Source of the DNA: Labia minor
Taxonomy: Eukaryota > Arthropoda > Insecta > Dermaptera > Spongiphoridae
Assembly (NCBI GenBank): GCA_963082975.1
Contig: OY720350.1
Span: forward strand, 62,001 to 126,000
Reading direction: 5' to 3'
Length of the DNA: 64,000 nt
Below are positions 48,901 through 62,000 of the stretch, piece after piece. Each line of letters begins with the position of its first letter. Position 1 is the stretch's first letter. The notes beneath the pieces are model-generated. The model did no database searches and was not told the origin of the DNA. It saw only the letters and a program-made list of their open reading frames with translations. A program made the position numbers and the translations under genes.

Positions 48901-51900
48901 ATAAAATAAATAAATATACTTACCATCAATTCTAATTAATAATCTTTGTTCTGTAACTTTATTATATAGAAATGTAACAGAATCAATTGGAAAACGTAAA
49001 ACGGGTGACCATAATTCTTGTTTTTTTGCAGTTTGCCGATGAGGAATATTGAAACCCCCTTCGAAACTAAAACATGCATTAAATAAATTATATTTTCTTT
49101 TTCCTTTGAATTATATATTATAAAATATAGTGTGAGAGTTAAATTAATTAATTAATTAAGACATTAATAATTATGGAAAAAAAAAACGATTTAAAATAGT
49201 TTTAGTAATTAACGCGTATATAAGGAATTTTGTTTTGTTATTTAAAAAATGTATATAATTTTTGTTGTAATAATAATAATAATTAATAAAAGGAACACCT
49301 TTCAATGTCTAAATCAGATTCTCCTGAACTGCCATCATCATTTGCTGCAATACTTCCAGGACTACTGGGTGTTGAATCGTGGCCATAACGAGCCGACAAT
49401 AATATTTGTGGGGGATTTTCCTCAATATTAGACTAAATAACAACAATAATAACAACAACAACATGATTGATAGATAGATGAATGAATAAATGATTAATAT
49501 ACATACAACTTGACCTAATAATTGTACAAGTGATGTTGGCCCTAAATAATTAGTAAGTGAGAGGAGTGGCTCCATAGATTGAATAGGCTGTGGACGATTT
49601 CTCTGTAATGATTCTGTTAATCCATGAAGGAGACATACAAGGGCTGGTGTTACTGTTACTTCTAAACGATCACGTGCATCCAATAGCCAATAGATAGCAA
49701 GATTATCAGCTGTTTCTGTTTCCAATCCAGAATCTACAGAGCCCATGGATGTCTCTAGAAAATAAATATATATTATTATTAAGAGAGTATTAGTAAATAG
49801 GGAAGAAAATAATTTCATTATTTATTATTATTTATTGAAAGAGCTTATCAAAAAAATTGATAAAGCCCTAAATAGAAAATTTAAAAAAAGTATGTTAATT
49901 TATATACATATTTTTGATCTACTATGACATACAAATAAATAACATTCTAAATATGATTGACTAAGTGTGACCGCGACACAACATTTTGATTATTATTATC
50001 TTAACAATAATTTCTTATAAGATAGAATCTTATATAATAAAATAAATAATTAATTCAATACACAAATCATGCTATTTAAAAACAAACACATTGTTCTAGA
50101 ATAAAAAAAATATGGCTCTACGGAACTCAAAAGTTGTTGGCAGCAGCATCCACGCCCCTTCTGAGCTACAACCACCCATCTCCTCTCTCACGTCCTTTCC
50201 CACATTATCCACCCACCGTGTCCTTGGTCTTCCAAGTAGACGTTTCCCACTCGGTCTCCCTACCAATATATTTTTCGCCATTCTATCTTCTCCCATTTTA
50301 GCCACGTGTCCTGCCCACCGCAGCCTTCTCGATAATTAATATAATTCTAACTATATCTGGAGATGCATAGAGGTCATGCAATTCCTCGTTATGCAATCTC
50401 CGCCATTCCCCGGTGACCTCATCTTTCTTTGGCCCATAAATTCTTCGCAGAATCTTATTCTCAAATACTCTACGTCACCTAAGATCATTGACCATGCCTC
50501 ACCCCCATATAATACAACCGGTACTGCATGATAACAGCCGTTTCCTGATTGTATTGTAACCTCGCTTTAAACTCATCTCGAATATTATTATCTTTCGTTA
50601 ATACAAAACCTAAGTATTTAAATTTTTCTATACATTATCAAATTCTATATTTTGTATGTTAAGACTTTGTGTGTTAATACTATTCCTCTCTGTTACTAAA
50701 TACTTTGTCTTAGCACTATTAATTTTCAACCCCACCTCATTCTTTTTCTGATTCAATTAATTTTTCTACGCTATCTATAATTGCAATTATTGAATCTCCT
50801 ATTATATTTAAGTTGTCTGCGTAACCTAATACTTGAATTTTTTTATTTAATTCGATTCCGTTTGACTTCTCGCCAATTTGTCTAATTACATATTCCAGAA
50901 CTAAATTAAATAAAATTGGTGATAATGTGTCTCCTTGTTTTAATCCATTCCGAATTTCGAAAGTTTCTGACAGTTGATTCCCGCATCTTCCCACTCTTCC
51001 TTTACCCACAAGAGAAATTTGAATAATACGTACTAGTTTTTTTGGAATTCCCATTAAGATCAAGATTTGAAAAAGTTTTTCTGGTCTATTGAGTCATATG
51101 CTTTTGTAAAGTGTACAAAAAATTGGTAAACAGAAATATTGAATTCTCGTTTCTTTTCTAATATCTGCCTTAATGAAAATATCTCCTATATATTAGTGAA
51201 TATGATAACTTTTACAATTTTAGTGTTGTCATTAAACAATTTCACCATTTGACTGATCCTAATGACATTAAAAAAGAGATAGACTAAGTCGCCGATATTT
51301 TAAACACAAAATGACCAATACCCAATACCTAATCCTAGATCAGCACCCAAGAATAAAGATATCTATACCTTTGTCATTGCAGAGTTGTAATTGAGGCATC
51401 GCGAGCTCGTAAAGATATTCCCTCAATGCACGAGATGTCAACATTATTGGCATATCACACAATGTTGTGTTAAATGTATTAAAGACTATTTGACATCTGA
51501 ATACCAAAAATGAGAACTTTTCTACCCCAATGTGTGCTTTGTAGTGGTTACCATCCAGCCAACTACAAAAGCTGCAAATATTACGTAGATTTACTAAAAA
51601 ACAAATATCCTCTTAGACCCAAACAATCACAAAATGCACCACCTCCACAACCAGTAAATACAACACAAGACAAACAACAAACTTATAACTCCACAACCAA
51701 GCATTCGCTACTCTGACATAATAAAATCTAATAAAAACAACAACACCAAACCTCTAACCATAAAAACCCAAACACCTATACTGAAAAGCATGTTGGTTAA
51801 ACTAATTGATGGTAAGGACATTATACTTAATCTTTTGACTATCCTCATAGCAAGAATGTGGAATGGATTGCTTGCTTAAAATTTCATTATGAAATGCGAA

Positions 51901-54900
51901 CGGCCTTTTGAGACATTCTTGTGAACTAAAATACCACTTGATAGACATAGACAAAATATGCTTATTGCTTAGACTCATTTTAACTCTCGAAGATACTTAA
52001 AAATTCAGCGTTACACATATAGTTCCCCATACAATCACCCAAATGGTACATCACTCGGAGAAACAGCCAATATAATTAAAGATAAGATTTCACATAACGA
52101 AACCAATGTTTAGTAATGATTTTCTACAAGCAATCTGTTTGACAATACAGACGAAAACAGACCTTTAACAATTCCTTCCAATTACTGCTCACTTAAAGAT
52201 CAAATTTCGATCAAGGAGTTTTGGAACTTTTTTCATACTTTGGAATCAAGGTTTTTTGCTGGAGGTAACCATACCGCTAAACAACCCGAAATACAATATC
52301 AAGTCGTAGAAATCTTGTTAAGACTACACTTATAACCTAATGGCAATCTCAAGTGGAAATCTACTGGTTCTCTGCTAGGATAAAATCCAAGACTTAATAA
52401 GCTTTTCTCTGACAAGAGGGATTAACACGGAAGGCTGTTTTATAGAATCTTGTCTTGATCTTTACACTGACCACTCCTCAATTCTACTTACATTAAACTC
52501 TAATGCATTTCTCAAATCACATATTCACTGCTTGACTAATCATAGAACTGACTGGAATAAATATGCAGAGATTCTTAACTAAAATTTGCACTTAAACTTC
52601 CTTTTGTCATATAACCAAGGCATCGACAAAGCAATCCACCATATATTGTAACAATTACTATACAAATGACAGCATGTATGTTCATCCTATTATAATATTT
52701 ACGCCACGACACTTAGAAATACATTAATGTCTTAATAACTAAAAAGAATATTCTCAGACGACAATAACAGAGAAAGAAATACCCATACCTTAACTAATAA
52801 ACTGCAACCATACCAAACATAAAAAAACTACAATAAATTCTTTATCAAAACAAATCTAGTCAAAACTGAAAAGAATTTAATCATTCAAAAGTATCTGAGA
52901 GACCTCATCCCTTCTCATTTAACTTACTACTTCCTAATTTCCTATAAAAATGATTCTTAAATCTGGAAATCAACCAGAGAAGTCAAATACATATAGACCA
53001 ATTAATCTGCTGTACATCATATCAAAATTGTTTGAGAGGGACTTTTTCCTCTAGACTCCGCCCCTTTCTTATAGACAACTAGCTGCTCAGATTGCCTTCG
53101 GCGCTCTTCACATCTAAACGGGGTCTCTCGAAGTGATACATAGTAAGTATTTGGTTGAAAGTTTGTATGAAAAAGATTTGCATCCATTTTCTTTCACAAT
53201 CAGTATATTTCATAAAACATTTATTTTTTTTAGTTTTCTTATTTAAAATATATTTTAATTTAATCAATAAATTAATTATATATTTAATTGTATATGTTAC
53301 ATCTATCTATCTATCTCTGTGGTTAATCCGTCACCCTACAAATATCTTTTTCGCCATTCTTCCTCTTCCATTCTAGTCACAAGTCCTGCCTTCTCGAGTT
53401 TATAAGCCTAATTATGTCTAAAGATAAATATAGGTCATGCAATTTCTCTTTATGCAGTCTCCGCCATTCCCCGGTGTCCTCTTCTTGTTTTGGTTCATAA
53501 TTGCTGCGAAGAATTCTATTCTCTCATATACTCTAAATCTACTCTCATCTTCCAGGATCATAGACCATGCCTCACACCCATATAATACAACCGGCAAAAT
53601 AATTGTTTTATATAATTTAATTTTGATCCTCTTTGATAATAGTTTTGATGAAATAAGCCCCTTTACAATAGGCCTGACAATAGGCCTTACCGATTGCATC
53701 CTTGATTTAAATTCATATATCTAATATTATTATCCTTCGTGATTACATTAAATTTTTCTACATTTTGTATGTTAAGATTTTGTGTGTTAATACTGTTCCT
53801 CTCTGTTAATAAATATTTTGTCTTATCACTATTAATTTCAAACCCCATCTCTCTTTTCCTGTCTCGATTAATTCTTTTACACTATCTTTTATCGCAATTG
53901 CCGTGAATCTCCTATTATATTTAAGTTGTCTGCGTAACCTAATAATTTATTTATTTTTTCCCCAATTTGTTTCTTACTCTTTCTTTACTACCTACAATAC
54001 AAATTTGAAGATCAAAATTTGAAAAAGTTTATCTCGATCTATTGAGTCATATGGTTTACTAAAGTTTACAAATAATTGGTGAACAGAAATATTGAATTCG
54101 CCTTTTTTTTCTAATATCTGCCTTAATGAAAATATCTGATCTAATGCTGTCCAATTTGGCCTTAATCCGCATTGATATTCTCCTGGTGTGAGATAGTTGA
54201 TTCTTGCGCAGGACTTTGAACAAACTGAATTCCGGTTTTGTTCAACAAATAAGGTCAACATAGATGAATGATTGATAGTATTTAACGAAGATATATGTCT
54301 GGGTGAAAAAAAGATCAAATTTACTATCATGGTTAGAATTACTAAAAGAAAAACCAAAACAGGATTCAACTATCGCATCTCTCCTCTACTAAATAAGTAA
54401 AAGTAAGTTTAAATGCATGCCTTGTTTTTTAGCGAATGAACGACGCTTGATGAATTTCCGGTTAACTTAAACAGAAATTCAAAAAAAAAAATAAAAAAAC
54501 AAAACAAAAACAAAACATTACACATTACAAAATACAAACACACCCACACAAAGACAAGCACTCACACAAAGAGACATATATTAATCTATTTATCTATCGA
54601 ACTATATATATATATATTTATATACATTGGTATTGTTCACGCGAACGTGAATTGCGTTACGTAAATTGGTAGTATTGAGCTCCTATTTAGGGAATTTTAA
54701 TTTTATTAAGTTGGTAAGGCTCACCACCTTTTGGAACCCACATGCTTAGCCTGCCTGAAAATTTAAAATTATTTCAATAACTGAATTACATATCAGTTCT
54801 ATTATTGATATATTATATTTAAATTTGATTTATATTAAATTTATTTCGATAATAAAAATTGTTTAGAGATCTCATCTCTTCTCGAAATCATAAATTTAAT

Positions 54901-57900
54901 TGTTTTATTTAATTAACGACTATTTCAATATATAACAATCAAACGAACTGCAACCTTCAAGATCATTCAAAAAGTTTCTCATCAATTTATATTTGGTCTT
55001 GTACTTTGATTTAATTCGATTAAATTAAATCCAAATTTTGTCTTATACAGTTATATAATTGTTTTTGATTGCACATTGCTCAGAATTAAATTTTTATTTC
55101 TATATATTATATCATTTTTCTTTACGTGTCATGACTTGGAGAATCTAAATATGAATTTAAAATTTTTCATCATCAGTTATGAATTTAAAATTAGCTTAAC
55201 CGATTATACTCTGTATTTTAATATTATTAACAATATTAATATACCCACTCTATCGATTTATACTGTATATTATTGTCAAATTGTAATAAGAAATAAGTTG
55301 ACCTGTGGCCAGGTCCGAACCGACCGACGGTTTGAAATAAATTAATTTCCAGCTACAGAAACAATTTCAAATAATTTTAATATATCTATTAATGTAATAA
55401 AAAACAGATATGGATAGAACATAAATATTTTTAATTTTATTTTATTTATAATATATAGCTGAAGTAGCCGGCGTTGCCCGTGATCATAAGGAGGCTATGA
55501 CGTCATGAAGGGCTGGGTGACGTCATATAATTTTAAATTAAGAAAAACATAATGAAGATGATTTTTCCCGAGGACAAACCAATACATTCGTGGTGATATG
55601 TAAAAAAATCTCCTCATGTGAAATTTGGTGTAAAAATAACCCTTCCCTTCCTATCGTCGATCGCTAATACTACCACTTCCAGTTTCCGGATTTACACCAA
55701 AAGTTGATGCATTATGTAAATATACCAAATTTCATCAAAATCGGTTGAGCCGTTCAGGCTGTACACATCTATACGGACGGACAGACATCATGCTAAAAAT
55801 ACTTTTTTCTGTTAACAAAATGCATGATTCGTGGAGATATGTAAAAATCTCCACATGTGAAATTTGGTGTGAAAACAATACCTCCCTTACTATCGTCGGT
55901 CGGTAAAAATAAAGAAACAAACAAAAACTGTTTTAAAATACGGCCTAAAAAAATATTAAACTATTACATTTATACTTTATTTATATAATAATGGCGTTCC
56001 CCGAGCAAGTTACTTTTTTGTAACGGGAACTGTAACTAGTCCCCCCCCCCCCCAAAAAAAAAAGGAACGAGTAACGAGTTCCTCATTTTTTGGAAACGTT
56101 ACAAGTTCCTTCCGATTTTTTTTTTTCAATTTCGCGAAAACCAAAAACGTCTGAAATCATAAGTAAGATTTTGAATTGTTCTCTTATTTATCCTGTTCCA
56201 ACGAGATGGAATTCCTTATACGATTCTACTAAAAACATATATTTAAGAATTAAGAAAAACAAAAATTTAAAAGCATTTAGAGATATTGACTTAAAATGAT
56301 TATTTAGAAGTATATATAAAATTAATGAAGTCAATTGCACAAGCATTGGATCTTTTACAAAATGAACAAAATATCAATCTTTTTTAAATTAGATGGGTTC
56401 CAGAACATTTAGATGAAAAAAATAAGAATAAACAATTTATGTTTGAATATAAATCAAAATAATTATGAAAAAAATAAGAGCCTTCTGAGGATAGTTGAGA
56501 GGAAGATGATTTTTATATATTTTCTAGCTCCAAAAGAAGAAAAAATTCAAATAAATTCAGATTTTGAATTTGTATCTTTTATGAAAGACAAAAATAAAAA
56601 TGTGAAATCTTTAGGAAATTACCCGACAATAAAAAAAATTATTTATTATATTTAATACTCATTTATGCTCATCTGTGCCAGTAGAGAGGTTATTTTCTTT
56701 TGCATCATAAATACATGCCCCCTCTAGATCTTCTTTATCTGACGAATTATTTGAACAATTAGTTTTTTTAAAAGGAAATCAAATTTTTTCCTCTGATAAT
56801 ATTAATTGAGCCATGAATACAGACAGGATTATTAGCCTATACTTTTTTAATTATCATGATTTAAAAAAGTTTTTTGAATTATATTTTTATTAAATTATCG
56901 TTTAATTATATTACCTTAATAAGTTTTATTATAGATGTATATAAAAAAAAAAATTAAAAATCGTATATAATTTTATAAATAAAAATTAAACAAATTTATA
57001 TGAAATATTTTTAATTTAATTTTTCCCTAATCTTAAAGTTTCTGTTAAGATTGTAGGTATTGTGAGTGTAGTCCATCCCGGATATTCCTTAAAAGCAATT
57101 TATTTATGATATAAATATGTTTTAAAGCACTTAAATCATTTACCCAGATATGATTCTCGAAGCTAACTGAGGTAAAAAAAGAAAGATTATTTTTTTTTAA
57201 GGAATTATAACGTTAGAGTAACGCATTCCAGGAACTTCTAACTGTATCGAGTTCCTCAAAAATTGAGGAACGGCCCAGCCCTATATATATATATATATAC
57301 ATTCATAGCAATATTTCTAATGATCTATAATAGAAAAATTAAAAAACATCCATTAAAAAACTTTCTTCAATTTAATTTAGAAATTTCTTTTTCAATGTAA
57401 GTAATTTTTTTTTTTTTTACTTTAATTACAAAATCATGAGTGTAATGTTTTTACATGAACTTATTCGTAAATGATAGAATAATAATTGAAATGGGATGCA
57501 TAACAGCATAAACCAAACAAAATTATAAGTATCAAATACCTATTTAAACTTCAAAAAAATAGATATTGAAGAAGTTGAAATACAACGATAAAAGAAAGAG
57601 ATTGAGAGAGAAACATTATTTAAAATAAATACAAGTAGATAATCTCAATAATGTCAATAATTATGAGGTTTTTTTAGATATAATTACATGCATAATAGTA
57701 GTAATAATAATAAATTTTTGTTACTTTTTTTATTGAGAAATATTGCCCTTTCATCTCTACCAACTATTGTTGTTGCACCACTTGCTGTAATATCAGATGC
57801 CTCCTCTGTATGTACACTTGGTTCAGCAGCACTTGAATCATCAGATGCACTTGCATCCTCATCACTACTATCTCTATAAAACATACAGTCACACACATAT

Positions 57901-59024
57901 ACATAGATTAATGAAAAATATAAGATATATTTTAAAAATTTATTATTTATTCAAGGGGACTGTGCCTTCTGTAACCTCCAATATTATTTGATCGAAAGTC
58001 TGTATGTCATAAATTGTAATTTATTTGATTTAGAAAATTAAAACTTAAACTTTTTTAACTTATTTGGTCTCCTGAAAACCATACAAAATTTAAATAAGTT
58101 CAAATATTTATTTTTTTAATTTAAATAGGATTTAATTTAAACTTGTGAGTGATAATAATCGGTGTACAGAAATATGGAATGTTCTTAGGGAGATCTATCT
58201 GAAAATGTCAACACATTTTTGGGACATCTGTAACAATATATATATATATATATATATATAAAATGAAAATTGACTGTATTCCAACGAAATTCCAAAAGTC
58301 CCTTTACTTTTTGATCATACTACTTATATTGCCAGGTTATTGTTAAGTTTTTAGTGAACAAATAATAATATTTATTTATTATTATCACACATCATACCCA
58401 GTGAATAAATGTCCAATGGCTCCAGCTAATTTTTCCAAAAGACCTTCTTCATTTTCTGAATCGGAATCATCTGGATAGCCAACTAAACTATTTACATCTA
58501 AGATTAAAAATAAAAAATATGAAAAACTTATTGCATGAGATAAATAATCAAAATCATGAATATGGATACCGGATGGTCTTTTGGCTATTGGATGATGATG
58601 ATGATGATGTATAGGATCAATGTTATTATCTTTTCGTCTTATAAATGTCATTCCATCCTCTGATCCGTCTGCCTCATCCCCACTTGTCTCTGATTCATTA
58701 TTATGTTTATGTTCCAAATTACAACGGCTATATTTATAATTATTTCTGTTATTATCCGTTCCTTTCGTATTATCATGATCTAAACGACTAGAAATTGGAT
58801 ATGCTTTTGCTTGAAATATCTAAAAAAAAAAAAATTATTATTAATATTATTATTATAATTTAAAAGTATAAATAAATAAATATATATATACTTTAATTAA
58901 TACTTCCCAGGGTCTATAAACACCTTCATCTTCTACTTTTGGTTCTATAAATGGCTCCCATGCATCAATACGTTCATTTAAATATGATGCTTGTAATTGA
59001 ACTTCAGCTTCAAAAGAAAAAAAA

Positions 59025-59057
<33 letters not shown>

Positions 59058-62000
59058 CGGATTTGATTGCACTTTCTCAGCATTACCGCTGATAAGCTTT
59101 CATCTATGCCTTATTGTTAGATGGAGAGGGATTAAACTTAGTCGATACGAATAGAAAGTTGATCCTGACCCGTATAACAAATAATTCGGATTTATTTATT
59201 GAGAAACTTTCTCACGATATTGAACGTTAGTTGGATTATTGATTTTTGGCCTGCTCGTTTATTGGTTTTCGGTATTGAGAGTTCCTAAAAGATTATCGAT
59301 ATATTTTTTGAGACAGTTCTTAGAAGTTGTTTACCATGTTCTTTTGAACATTGGGATGCTATCTTTGGGCGTTGCAAAAATAAGAAGTGATGACCAGTTA
59401 GAAAAAAAGAGAAAGGTTTAAAGTGGGGGATCATTATTGTAAAAAAATAAAAAATCATTATTGTTATTTTCTGTTATTTAGTTATTGAAAATGATTTACA
59501 GAATTTTTTTTTATAACTTACTTATCTACAGTGGCACAACCAGGATTTGATCCTGGGGGGGGGGGGTTTGACTAGCCGCTCCACACCTTCCTATGCCCCC
59601 CCCCCCCCCCCGGGCTCTCTCAAAGACAAATTTTCATTAAGATTTTTTTTTTATATTAAATATTTAAAAATGTTTTGTAAATGAAACACAAAATCTGGCC
59701 AAAAAATTTAATTTTGTATTTTATTTACTCGTATTCACAGTTTTAGAAAGAAAATATTTTTTTCCAGCTATAAGTAAATCATGGAATGAGGATAGCTTAT
59801 ACGATGGTCGGAAAATTTTGAAAATTTTTGCTCAGAGATTTTTCGAGATTTCCACTTTTCAGACGGTTCTGAATCCATAACTGCAAAAAAAAATTTTTGA
59901 ACCGGCCGGCCGGCCGTTCGTTACCGAGATTACGTCTAAACTAAATGAGATATTGTCTTGAAATTTGTTATTTAGATGGTTTTTTTTTTTGGGGGGGGGG
60001 GGAATGATGGGCGGGGATTGGATTGTTTTTGGACAAGATCGGACCATAAGTAAGGGTAGTTTAAAGAAGTGTCAAAGCATATTTTATTGATTTTTTCAAT
60101 AAATACCGATTTTTAAGGGAATTATACTATCGTATTAAATTTATAGGGAATCGAATTTACTAAAAGTTTCATTATATTCATTTTTACCTAAACTTAATAA
60201 TAAAGGAGTTATTTATAAAAAACTACTTTAAGATTTCGAAAGATTTTCGTCCGCCCATAGTGGCAGGATATTTTGAAAGAAATCATGTAAAAATCCCTAA
60301 ATAAAAAATTTCCCTAATTTTTTTTACTTATTTAATAATGAATAGCCGAAGAGACCAAAGGTACCAAAACCAAAGCTGCAATAGTTCGTAAATGAGTGGA
60401 GTTGTCAGGATTATCTACGTATATCATTATAGAGCTTCAAAACTTCTGGCATTGACTTGATGTTTCTATAAATGCATTGAGCAAAATGAAAAAGACAACC
60501 TCTGATGATAGTAAATTTCACAAATTGCGTTATATATTCCCTGGTGAAATATACGCTGCAAATGGTGTATTTTGTATTTGGAATCATTAAGCTATTAAAA
60601 CGTATGCTAATTAACGAAATTTGAGTAAATTCCCTTTATTTTACATACGAATTTGACACCCCTATTTTTTTGGAAAAATCACATGTGTCGGCCCTATGTA
60701 TGTATTTTTTGACCTATTTTTCCCTACTTTCGGTCCGATTACCTCCTTGGGAGGTCGTGTCTCAGGCAACTGGGTGTCATGCTCACCTTGTGATTTAATT
60801 TTCTTAATCACAATTAAAATTAATACAAAAATGAAAAATTTTGTTTTTAGTGATTTTTTCAGTCAGGGATATTTTTATTTAGGGATTTGCGATTTTAGGG
60901 ATTGTTGACTTTTATGGATTTTTTCCTTTAAGGATTTTTACCCGTTTCCATTTTGAAAAAATTAGTCTTCGCTTCATAATTTTTATGAAATTAGCAATTA
61001 ATGTATTAATAATAAAAAATATTTAGAATTTGAGTAATATTTTTATTTATTTTATATATATTTATAATAATAGTCAAATTGAAAAATTTCACAATCATCT
61101 AGTAATCTTATATTAAGTCTTTTGTTTTTTATGATTTAGGAGAAATAATAAAATAATTTTATTTCTTATATTAAATTCTGTATTAAAAATTAAGCAATTT
61201 TTATTTTTGTTAAAATTTTTTTAAAATAAAATAAACTTATACACTAAGTTATCTTTAAGAATTTTTTTTTTTTCAAATAAAAAGGATTATATTTTTTCTT
61301 TTCTATTTATAATATAGTACATAATATATAGCAATTGGAATTTTTTTTCTCTCCTGGGGGGGGGGGGGGTTAAACCCCCCTCCTGGTTGCGCCACTGCTT
61401 AACTATAATATATAACTAGAAGTGTGAAATAATCCATCTTGAATTTTATAGTAATAAATAAATTAATTTAAAAATTAACTTTAATTAATATGTTAAATTG
61501 ATATTCTAATTTTTTAAATAATAGTAAATTACAGTAACTAAATGAAAATATCGAATATATTTAGAGATATGTCTTTATATACTTATGTATTAGTATAGAG
61601 ACCACTTTACCCACAATAACATAAAACTGTCAAAAAATGAATAACAAACCATAGTTTATAACGATTCATTTATAAGCGAAACCTTACTATTGCTCTATAG
61701 ACTTTAGACGTTCTAAATCTCTTGTAAATACATGTACGAGTATCACTAGTAGTACCTTATAACCTGACGGTGGTATGTACAGATCATTTTAGTGGTATCT
61801 TAACATTTTGAGTTCATACATGCATGATGGTAATTCTTTTTGCTCATGTTTAAAATTTAAATTTTTTACATATTAAGTAGTAAATAAGTAGAAAATAATT
61901 TAAATCAATTGAATCATTCAGATGATTAATCAACATACTTACCATGAACATGCATTTGCCTGGACCAATTATGAATATGACATTCCAAAGCTGCTTTAAA

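Larger units (their letters stand above)
42658..49754 (-). other. Vps13: VPS13 exons 7-18: VAB (SHR-BD/DUF1162) adaptor-binding region
   Basis: Residues about 347-1078. The block is made of repeated beta-rich modules, as in the VPS13 adaptor-binding domain, which recruits the protein to organelles. Recognisable signatures are KGRRSITVRSPLQ, LTFLNRLPYAIEIKLP, APYWIINKTGLPLQL, SWSSAFSLDAAG, CMPFWPE and SMLYTWDDP. Exon 12 (45700) uses an acceptor within the larger open frame; the phase from exon 11 (two bases, GA) requires that start. Exon 15 (351 nt) is the longest. Confidence 0.85.
49755..57724 (-). other. 8-kb VPS13 intron filled by nested mobile elements
   Basis: Between exon 6 (57725) and exon 7 (49754). 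From left to right it holds an RTE-like fragment (50100-51180), a Jockey-like fragment (51290-53060), another RTE-like fragment (53079-54290), family A copy 5 (55295-55915) and a hAT transposase relic (55985-57290). The exon phases (one base left, two required) match across it, so no exon need be missing. Confidence 0.7.

Noticed and set aside
58498..58569. Reading VPS13 exon 4 straight through to exon 5
   Set aside because: The frame stays open, but it would insert a Phe-rich hydrophobic stretch into an acidic loop. GTATCC and TTTTTAATCTTAG give a 72-nt intron with matching phase, in line with neighbouring introns.
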